Source of the DNA: Symbiodinium natans
Lineage: Eukaryota; Sar; Dinophyceae; Suessiales; Symbiodiniaceae
Length of the DNA: 20,000 nucleotides
Assembly (NCBI GenBank): GCA_905221605.1
Contig: CAJNDS010000513.1
Location: forward strand, 1 to 20,000
Direction of reading: 5' to 3'
Of the stretch, positions 14,833-20,000 are shown one piece after another; the first letter of the stretch is position 1, and every line of letters starts with the position of its first letter. Under the pieces are notes generated by a model. It was not told the DNA's origin and did not search any database. It saw nothing but the letters and a program-made list of their open reading frames with translations. A program made the translations under genes and the position numbers.

Positions 14833-14869
14833 GCTGGGGGCTTCCAGGTTGGCCCTTTTGGGCCTTCTG

Positions 14870-15016
14870 CAAAAAAAGGCGCCTACGTGTGATCCTCTTG
14901 AACCCGAAAGAAGGGAAAGCAGAAGAAACTATCCCAAGGAACTAGAGCCCCCGGTGAAATAAGGGGTAAGAGAATGGCCCTTACAGAGATCCTCGCAATC
15001 CCTCCGTGGCTCTCTC
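14870..15016. other. Unique island; nothing recognised
   Basis: Begins with an A7 run. Moderately purine-rich. No gene, RNA or repeat identified. Confidence 0.45.
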
Positions 15017-15195
15017 TCTTAAGGGTTTAGGGGCTTGGAGGGTTCAGGGCTCTAGGGCTTTAGGGCTTTAGGGTTTTGGGGTTGAGGGTTGAGGGTTTCG
15101 GGTTGAGGGTTTAAGGTTTGGGGGTTTAGGGTTTGGGGGTTTGGGTTTGGGGTTGAGGGTTGAGGGTTTTCAGGTTCATGGTTTAGGGCTTAGGA
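15017..15195 (+). repeat. Interstitial telomere-like block, G-rich, highly degenerate
   Basis: TTTAGGGG, TTTAGGGC, TTGAGGG, TTTGGGGG and similar variants; probably an old block. Confidence 0.9.
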
Positions 15196-15275
15196 GCGGC
15201 CAACTTCTCACTGCCCAGTGCTGGGATTCGGGCCAGGGGAAGTCTGCTCACCACCTCCTGCTCGATGCCATCCTG

Positions 15276-15408
15276 TAGGGTTTTAGGGTTTGGGGTTTAG
15301 GGTTTAGGGTTTAGGGTTTAGGGTTTAGGGCTTAGGGCTTAGGGCTTAGGGCTTACGGCTTAGGGCTTAGGGCTTAGGGCTTAGGGCTTAGGGTTTGGGG
15401 TTTGGGGG
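15276..15408 (+). repeat. Interstitial telomere-like block with long TTAGGGC array
   Basis: Canonical TTTAGGG, then about ten TTAGGGC units (about 15325-15393), then TTTGGGG. Confidence 0.96.
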
Positions 15409-15540
15409 AGTCGTCGCACCGAATGGCAGCCCCCTCCAAAGTCACCCTTAGCCCTACCCCAAGAACATCGCTCAACAACACCCTGAACACCTCCAAAAGA
15501 CCGTACAAACCCTGAATCCCTAAGTAAACCCCAAGCACGG

Positions 15541-15651
15541 AAGAAACCCTAAACCCTAAACCCCAAACCCTTAACCCTAAACCCCAAACCCTAAACCCCA
15601 AACCCCAAACCCTAAACCCCAAACCCTAAACCTCAAACCCTAAACCCTAAG
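15541..15651 (-). repeat. Interstitial telomere-like block, C-rich
   Basis: CCCTAAA and CCCCAAA units interleaved. CCCTAAGTAAACCC (15518-15531) and CCCGAGGTAAACCC (15652-15665) flank it, but these words are themselves telomere-like. Confidence 0.94.
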
Positions 15652-15706
15652 CCCGAGGTAAACCCATGAACCCTATATAGACCCTAATGCTCGCGGCGTC
15701 CGGTCC

Positions 15707-15758
15707 GGCACGGAGAGCTCCTCCGTGCCAAGCAGCTCCTGGTAGATTCGGAGCTGCT
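15707..15758. repeat. Twin perfect 9-bp hairpins
   Basis: GGCACGGAG/CTCCGTGCC with a five-base loop (15707-15729), followed one base later by AGCAGCTCC/GGAGCTGCT with a ten-base loop (15731-15758). They lie in a short unique island between telomere-like blocks. Confidence 0.85.
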
Positions 15759-15763
15759 TGTGG

Positions 15764-15822
15764 AACCCTAAACCCGAAACCCTAAACCCTAAACCCTGAA
15801 CCCTAAACCCTAAGGGTTCAGT
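15764..15822 (-). repeat. Telomere-like block ending in an inverted junction
   Basis: CCCTAAA units end in AACCCTAAGGGTT (about 15806-15818), where orientation switches to G-rich. Confidence 0.92.
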
Positions 15823-15917
15823 AGTGTCTTAGGGAGTTTGGAGTTTAAGCGGTGTGGGGAGTTTAGGGAGCTTAGCCATCGGGTTTAGGTTTTAGGGTTC
15901 CGGGGTTTGGGAGTCCT
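15823..15917 (+). repeat. Degenerate G-rich telomere-like stretch
   Basis: GGAGTTT and TTTAGGG fragments without a clean array. Confidence 0.65.
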
Positions 15918-15993
15918 AAAGCATAAACCCTAAACCCTAAATCCTAAACCCTAAAACCTAAACCCTAAACCCTAAACCCTAAATCCTAAACCT
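15918..15993 (-). repeat. Interstitial telomere-like block, C-rich
   Basis: CCCTAAA with TCCTAAA variants. It follows the G-rich stretch at 15823-15917 after only about 20 bases. Confidence 0.94.
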
Positions 15994-16059
15994 TTTGTGT
16001 TTCGGGCGTTTAGGAGTTTTGCGGACTTTTTTGTTGGGACGCAGAGCTGTCAAACCTTT

Positions 16060-16200
16060 CAAAGACCCCCCAAAGCCCCCCAAAGCGCCCCAAAGCCCCC
16101 CAAAGCCCCCCAAAGCCCCCCAAAGCCCCCAAAACCCCCCAAAACCTCCCAAAACCCCGAGAACCCCCAAAACCCCCAAACCCACCCCAAAAGAAAACCA
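16060..16200 (-). repeat. C-rich low-complexity array (CCCCCCAAAG)n
   Basis: A 10-bp CCCCCCAAAG unit that decays to CCCCCAAAA. Open frames here read as Pro/Lys-rich or Gly-rich repeats and are artefacts of stop-free composition. Complementary in character to 16500-16740. Confidence 0.92.
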
Positions 16201-16229
16201 CAAAACCCCCCCACAACTCCCAAAAAAGC

Positions 16230-16392
16230 ACCCGAAACCTAAAACCCCCCTAAACCCTAAACCCTAAACCCTAAATCCTAAGTCCTAAGTCCTGAGTCCT
16301 GAGTCCTAAGTCCTAAACCCTAAACCCTAAACCCTAAACCCTAAACCCTAAACCCTAAACCCTAAACCCTAAACCCTAAACCCTAAACCCCA
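16230..16392 (-). repeat. Interstitial telomere-like block, C-rich, with TCCTAAG section
   Basis: CCCTAAA, then a run of TCCTAAG/TCCTGAG heptamers (16275-16316), then about ten perfect CCCTAAA units. Confidence 0.97.
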
Positions 16393-16474
16393 TCCCACCC
16401 AAACCCTTCGCTCCTGGCAGCGCGCCCGCAAGTCTCGCTCAAGGCTCCGGAGGGCGCGTTCAGCAGCCACCTGG

Positions 16475-16760
16475 GTTTGGGGCTTAGGTTTGAGGTGTTT
16501 GGGTGGGGGTTTGGGTTTGGGGCGTTTGGGGAGTTTGGGGGGGTTTGGGGGGGTTTGGGGGGTTTGGGGGGTTTGGGGGGGTTTGGAGGGTTTGGGGGGT
16601 TTTGGGGCGTTTGAGGGGGTTTGGGGAGTTTGGGGGGCTTTGGGGGGTTTGGGGGGTTTGGGGAGTTTAGGGGGTTTGGGGGGTTTGGGGAGTTTGGGGG
16701 TTTGGGGAGTTTGGGGGTTTACGGTTTAGGGTTTGGGGCGTTTGGGGGTTTAGGGTCTGG
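16475..16760 (+). repeat. G-rich low-complexity array (GGGGGGTTT)n
   Basis: About 25 units of 9-10 bp, GGGGGGTTT or GGGGAGTTT, without the A that creates TAG. Hence the open frames here, reading as Gly/Leu/Phe repeats, which are not genes. Strong G-quadruplex potential. Near-complementary to 16060-16200, so the pair could fold back across about 300 bp. Confidence 0.93.
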
Positions 16761-16854
16761 GCCTTGTAGGTACAATAAGGTTTTTCAGCTGGGGTCTGGA
16801 GTTGCAGGTACGGGTTTCAGGGCTGGCGCTCGTGCTGACCTTGCGCCGCGAGGC

Positions 16855-16927
16855 AACCCTAAACCCTAAACCCGAAACCCTAAACCCTAAACCCCCTAAA
16901 CCCCCTAAACCCTAAACCCCAAACCCT
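16855..16927 (-). repeat. Interstitial telomere-like block, C-rich
   Basis: CCCTAAA with CCCCCTAAA and CCCGAAA variants. Confidence 0.94.
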
Positions 16928-17034
16928 TCGGCTTGCTAGGTTCCACACAATACGTTCAGTTGCCCCGCGTCTTGCTGGTGCCAAGTCCTCGCACGAAACA
17001 AAGGGGCTCTCAAACCCGAAAAGGTGGGTTTTGT

Positions 17035-17050
17035 GGGGGGGGGGGGGGGG
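17035..17050 (+). repeat. Homopolymer G16
   Basis: Uninterrupted run of 16 G; true length uncertain. Confidence 0.9.
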
Positions 17051-17059
17051 CATTGCTTG

Positions 17060-17400
17060 TGCTTGTGGCTGCTATATTATAAGGCTAAGAAGAAGAAGAA
17101 GAAGCAGAAGATAGCTCAATATGTTTGTTCGTTCTGGTGATTTCGTTACATAGATTTATTATATGTATTCTAAATTCTGTTATAAAACGGAAGATAACTT
17201 AATACAACATGTTATACTCAATTAGGAGATAATGTAGTATAGTATGTGATATGTATGTATGTATGCATGTATGTATGTATGTATGTCTGTACGTATGTAT
17301 GTATGTATACTAAGTATAATGTATGTGTTTATATATATATATATATAACATATCGCATGAAATATACAAAGAACTAGTGGACTGCCTATCTAACGCAGCT
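17060..17400. repeat. AT-rich microsatellite island
   Basis: Contains (AAG)n at 17088-17104, a TATG tetranucleotide array at about 17251-17310 with CATG/TCTG/TACG interruptions, and (AT)n at 17331-17347. Much more AT-rich than the rest of the window. No gene recognised. Confidence 0.85.
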
Positions 17401-17731
17401 GTGCAACCCAACAACCAGCAAGATAAAGATCGTCAGGTTGCGTTCCGTTCCGGCGTTCCGGTTGGCAACTAGCCCCCCTGCCTCTAGAGAGAGAAACCCA
17501 ACCCTTCGGCTGCTGGGAAGTAGGGTTGGAGGGTTTAGGGGTTTAGGGTCATGAAAACATCCGTTTATGATTAGAAAATATGGTGATCTAGTATAGTCTC
17601 ATCCAACCTCCAAGCATCTGCGGGCCTCCACGGTTCGTCTCAACATTTCCGCCCTCTCCCCTGCGCCCATCGCCGCTGCAACCACAGCATCCATCGGCAC
17701 ACCTTGGCGCTGCGTCGAGGCTCACACGTAC
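17401..17731. other. Unique island; nothing recognised
   Basis: Contains GTTCCGTTCCGGCGTTCCGG (a short pentamer-like repeat) and a small TTTAGGG patch at 17523-17549. No gene identified. Confidence 0.45.
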
Positions 17732-17852
17732 AGGTTTAGGGTTTAGGGTTTAGGGTTTAGGGTTTAGGGTTTAGGGTTTAGGGCTTAGGGCTTAGGGCTT
17801 AGGGCTTAGGATTTGGGGTTTAGGGTTCAGGGTTCAGGGTTTGGGGTTTAGG
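17732..17852 (+). repeat. Interstitial telomere-like block, G-rich
   Basis: About seven TTTAGGG units, four TTAGGGC units, then TTTGGGG and TTCAGGG variants. Confidence 0.96.
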
Positions 17853-17869
17853 GCAGTTTAGGGCTTAGG

Positions 17870-18298
17870 GCTAAGACTTCAGACGGCCCTGTGAAGCCTC
17901 CCCACGCACGGCACGCACTGTTGGAACGGCGCTGTGAGAACCCGACGAAGCTGTTTCTCACCGCCGCGCAGATTGAGCAATCTTCGCGTCGACAATGAAT
18001 TATGGAACGGCCTGAGCCTATGTTAACATGCGGGGCCATGGCGACTCATTCGCACGTGAGTCCACCATCTGTCTCAGCTTTTGCTGGACAGGTTTGCGGG
18101 ACATACCCCAACCCCGCGCACAGCTGCCCCTGTTCTCAGGTCTCTAATTGGGTGCAGTCTCACATACAAACATACAAACATACAGGTCAAGCTGACTTAT
18201 TGTGCGACCGTGCTTGCAGTCGCAAAGGATCACTGGGATGCCCAGCACGCCCTGGCATGCGGCGTCGGTAGACAGGCACTTTTCATAAGATCGCTCAC
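17870..18298. other. Unique island with unassigned frames
   Basis: Two overlapping plus-strand frames (18002-18271 and 18081-18305), neither with a recognised domain. The first includes GQVCGTYPNPAHSC, similar to the Cys-rich segment at 12697-12870. A GTGAGT splice-donor-like site lies at about 18056. A CATACAAA duplication is at about 18162-18184. Confidence 0.35.
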
Positions 18299-18335
18299 AC
18301 CCTAAACCCTAAACCCTAAATCCTAAACCCTAAAG
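18299..18335 (-). repeat. Short telomere-like block, C-rich, flank possibly duplicated
   Basis: Five units. The left flank 18275-18297 and right flank 18336-18361 share GGCA..TTTT..CGC..TCA in order. Confidence 0.92.
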
Positions 18336-18496
18336 GGCAGAATTTTGGGACTTACGCATCAAGGTCTGACAGTCTGACACAGAGACATATGTCGCTGCTC
18401 TCCTCTTGCTCGGGGTCTTGCAGTCTAGCATTTCTGGGTTCACCTGAAGAGTGGGTTGAATCATGGCCACACGAAGGCTCGCCCGCCTCCCCTATT

Positions 18497-18583
18497 AGGG
18501 TTTGGGGTTTGGGGTTTAGGGTTTAGGGTTTAGGGTTTAGGGTTTAGGGTTTAGGGTTTAGGGTTTAGGGTTTAGGGTTTAGG
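18497..18583 (+). repeat. Interstitial telomere-like block, G-rich, 11-12 near-perfect units
   Basis: TTTAGGG array with two leading TTTGGGG units. Confidence 0.97.
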
Positions 18584-18691
18584 GGAACTGGAGCCAACTC
18601 TTTTGCTCTTGCCTGGGACGCCATCTTCAGGCGCCCAGCTCTGTGGCGTGCCGCAGCAAGTCACCCATCGGGGGTTCCACCTGTTTGGCTC

Positions 18692-18772
18692 AGAGTTTAG
18701 GTGTTTAGGGTTTAGGGTTTAGGGTTTAGGGTTTAGGGTCTGAGGGTTTAGGGTTGAGGGTTTAGGGTTTGA
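18692..18772 (+). repeat. Interstitial telomere-like block, G-rich, flank duplicated
   Basis: TTTAGGG with TTGAGGG and TCTGAGGG variants. The left flank GGGGTTCCAC..TTTGGCTC (18671-18691) resembles the right flank GGGGTTCTAC..TTTGGGTC (18773-18801). Confidence 0.93.
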
Positions 18773-18897
18773 GGGGTTCTACTCGCACAGGGCTTTGGGT
18801 CTTCCACAGGCTCTGGGGCTTTGGAGATTTGAGGTTTTAGAGCTTCGAGTCTCAAAGCTTTTCGTGCACCCTCAGCTCAGAAGATGATAGGTGCCCG

Positions 18898-19210
18898 AAC
18901 CCCTAAACCCCCTAGACCCCTAGAACCTAAACCCCTAAACTCCGACCCCCCCCCCCCCCCCCCAAACTCCGAACCCCTGCTGAACCCCTGAAGCCCTAAA
19001 CCCCTAAACCCCCCCCCCCCCCCCACAACGCTAAACCCCTAACCCCCGAACCCTCCAAGCCCCTAAACCCTAAACCCCGAGACCCCTCGTCCCCTGGCCC
19101 TTGAACCTAAACTCCGAACCCCTAAACCCCCCTAAACCCCTGAAACCCCTAAAAACCCCCAACCCCTAAAACCCCTGAAGAGCCTAAACCCCCAAACCCC
19201 CACAACCCCC
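18898..19210 (-). repeat. C-rich degenerate block with C18 and C16 homopolymers
   Basis: CCCCTAAA, CCCCTGAA and related octamers over about 310 bp, with homopolymers C18 at 18946-18963 and C16 at 19009-19024. The longest C-rich tract in the window. Confidence 0.92.
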
Positions 19211-19313
19211 AGGTCCCTATAAGAAGAAGACTCCGACCTTGGAAGGCTCAACCGCGGTCTGACTGTCCTTGGACTCCACCATGTCGACATCCTGCTCTTA
19301 GAGGTTCAGGGCA

Positions 19314-19369
19314 GGTTTAGGGTTTAGGGTTTAGGGTTTATGGTTGAGGGTTGAGGGTTTAGGGTTTAG
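19314..19369 (+). repeat. Interstitial telomere-like block, G-rich, 11-bp flank match
   Basis: TTTAGGG/TTGAGGG units between two exact copies of GGTTCAGGGCA (19303-19313 and 19370-19380). TTCAGGG is itself telomere-like, so the duplication is only suggestive. Confidence 0.9.
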
Positions 19370-19378
19370 GGTTCAGGG

Positions 19379-19441
19379 CACTTACAACCCAATTATCACC
19401 CTATTAGGGCACGGAAGGGGCTTACAAGTGGGTTGTAAGTG
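19379..19441. mobile_element. MITE-like family 2, copy C (63-bp core hairpin)
   Basis: Perfect 13-bp terminal inverted repeats CACTTACAACCCA / TGGGTTGTAAGTG. The interior ATCACCCTATTAGGGCAC and AAGGGGCTTACAAGTGGG aligns with the interiors of the copies at 6027-6138 (same strand) and 854-1000 (opposite strand). Confidence 0.75.
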
Positions 19442-19465
19442 AAGGTAAAAGTGGGGTTTTGTGTA

Positions 19466-19477
19466 GGGGGGGGGGGG
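19466..19477 (+). repeat. Homopolymer G12
   Basis: Run of 12 G just downstream of the MITE core copy. Confidence 0.85.
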
Positions 19478-19494
19478 TTAGGAGGCAGTGTTTA

Positions 19495-19720
19495 GAGTTT
19501 TGGGGTTTTGGGGTTTTGGGTTTGATGAGAAACGGTTTAGGGAGAATAGGGCTTAGGGAGGAAGAGTAAGCTTTAGGGTTTAGGGGAGAATAGGGTTTGG
19601 AATTTTGGGGGATTGGGCGGAACAGGGTTTAGTGTTTCGGGTCTACGGGGAACCCTAACCGCCCTAACCGTAAACCCCAACTGGGTTGCTGTTAAGGCAC
19701 TAGGAGTTAGGGTTCAGGGT
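19495..19720 (+). repeat. Degenerate G-rich telomere-like stretch
   Basis: TTTTGGGG triplets at 19498-19520, TTTAGGG fragments separated by GAGAATAGGG (twice), plus one short C-rich piece at 19650-19680. No clean array. Confidence 0.75.
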
Positions 19721-19790
19721 TTAGGGTTTAATTCGACAAGGATGGTCTCAGAGGGATCCGCATACGGTGAAAGGCGGAAGGCTTCCTCAG

Positions 19791-19890
19791 CCCTAAACCT
19801 AAACCCTAAACCCTAAACCCTAAACCCTAAACCCTAAACCCTAAACCCTAAACCCTAAACCCTAAACCCTAAACCCTAAACCCTAAACCC
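19791..19890 (-). repeat. Interstitial telomere-like block, C-rich, about 13 perfect units
   Basis: CCCTAAA array. A short open frame to the left (19613-19816) ends in it. Confidence 0.97.
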
Positions 19891-20000
19891 AGAACACTAA
19901 CAGTTAAAGGAAACCTAAGCCCTATCGAGAGGGCTTCCGAGTATACGCCTAGGTCTAGGATGCATAGAGAGGGCGAGAGAATGTAAGCAGGTTTGGAGCA
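19891..20000. other. Unique sequence to window end
   Basis: Purine-rich. GAGAGGGC occurs at about 19926-19933 and again at about 19966-19973. No gene recognised. Confidence 0.4.

Noticed and set aside
15979-16267. Pro/Lys-rich and Gly-rich frames on both strands as repeat proteins
   Set aside because: They arise from a 10-bp C-rich/G-rich low-complexity repeat that lacks stops; the same holds for 16490-16869 and 15374-15622.
7400-16416. 12-bp identity CCTTCGCTCCTG at two block edges (7400-7411 and 16405-16416)
   Set aside because: Exact 12-mers are expected several times by chance in a 20-kb self-comparison.
619-19890. Eimeria-type coccidian origin based on dispersed telomere-like repeats
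   Set aside because: Dispersed heptamers are reported for Eimeria, but the abundant CAG repeats typical of those regions are absent here, so I keep the assignment at alveolate-like only.

Overview
This window is a eukaryotic, telomere-like or subtelomeric-like mosaic with no protein-coding gene that I can support. Its dominant component is the heptamer TTTAGGG/CCCTAAA (Arabidopsis-type, also used by many alveolates), present in about 60-70 separate blocks of roughly 20-250 bp. The blocks occur in both orientations and are scattered from end to end between short unique islands, mostly 50-300 bp. The one recognisable gene-derived segment is a degenerate piece of cytosolic 28S rRNA (domain V, about 3847-4205). 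From memory its sequence style is closest to alveolates, so a dinoflagellate, chromerid or coccidian-type nucleus is my best guess. This is an inference and not proven; green algae and plants share the telomere motif.

Layout. Positions 1-394 are a GC-rich 16-bp satellite. 395-1140 is a GC-rich island followed by two short inverted-repeat (MITE-like) elements. 1141-3000 alternates telomere-like blocks with islands and contains a G29 homopolymer. 3000-4300 is the first longer unique stretch and holds the 28S fragment. 4300-8063 is dense telomeric mosaic with further copies of three MITE-like families. 8064-9155 is the largest mostly unique region, with some splice-site-like signals but no convincing gene. 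9159-10220 is telomeric, including a homogenised 8-bp variant. 10221-10910 is an AT-rich island with three strong hairpins that splits a distinctive telomere-variant array. 10911-16927 returns to the mosaic, with C-rich and G-rich low-complexity arrays at 16060-16760. 16928-17534 is a second AT-rich, microsatellite-bearing island. 17535-20000 is mosaic again.

The most interesting signal concerns the unique sequence on either side of the telomere-like blocks. In many cases it is a direct duplication. The clearest are 14055-14077 versus 14234-14256 (21 of 23 identical), 11989-12014 versus 12053-12081, 12593-12607 versus 12652-12666 (14 of 15), 2635-2651 versus 2776-2794, 6275-6285 versus 6333-6343 (11 of 11) and 1599-1611 versus 1691-1703 (11 of 13). 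Roughly fifteen more gapped cases look similar by eye. This pattern suggests that telomere repeats were inserted again and again at staggered breaks, leaving long target-site-like duplications, as if telomere DNA behaves here like a mobile element. Because 7 is not a multiple of 3, pure TTTAGGG arrays put a stop codon in all six frames every 21 bp. This explains why every open frame in the window is short and why many end in LNPKP.
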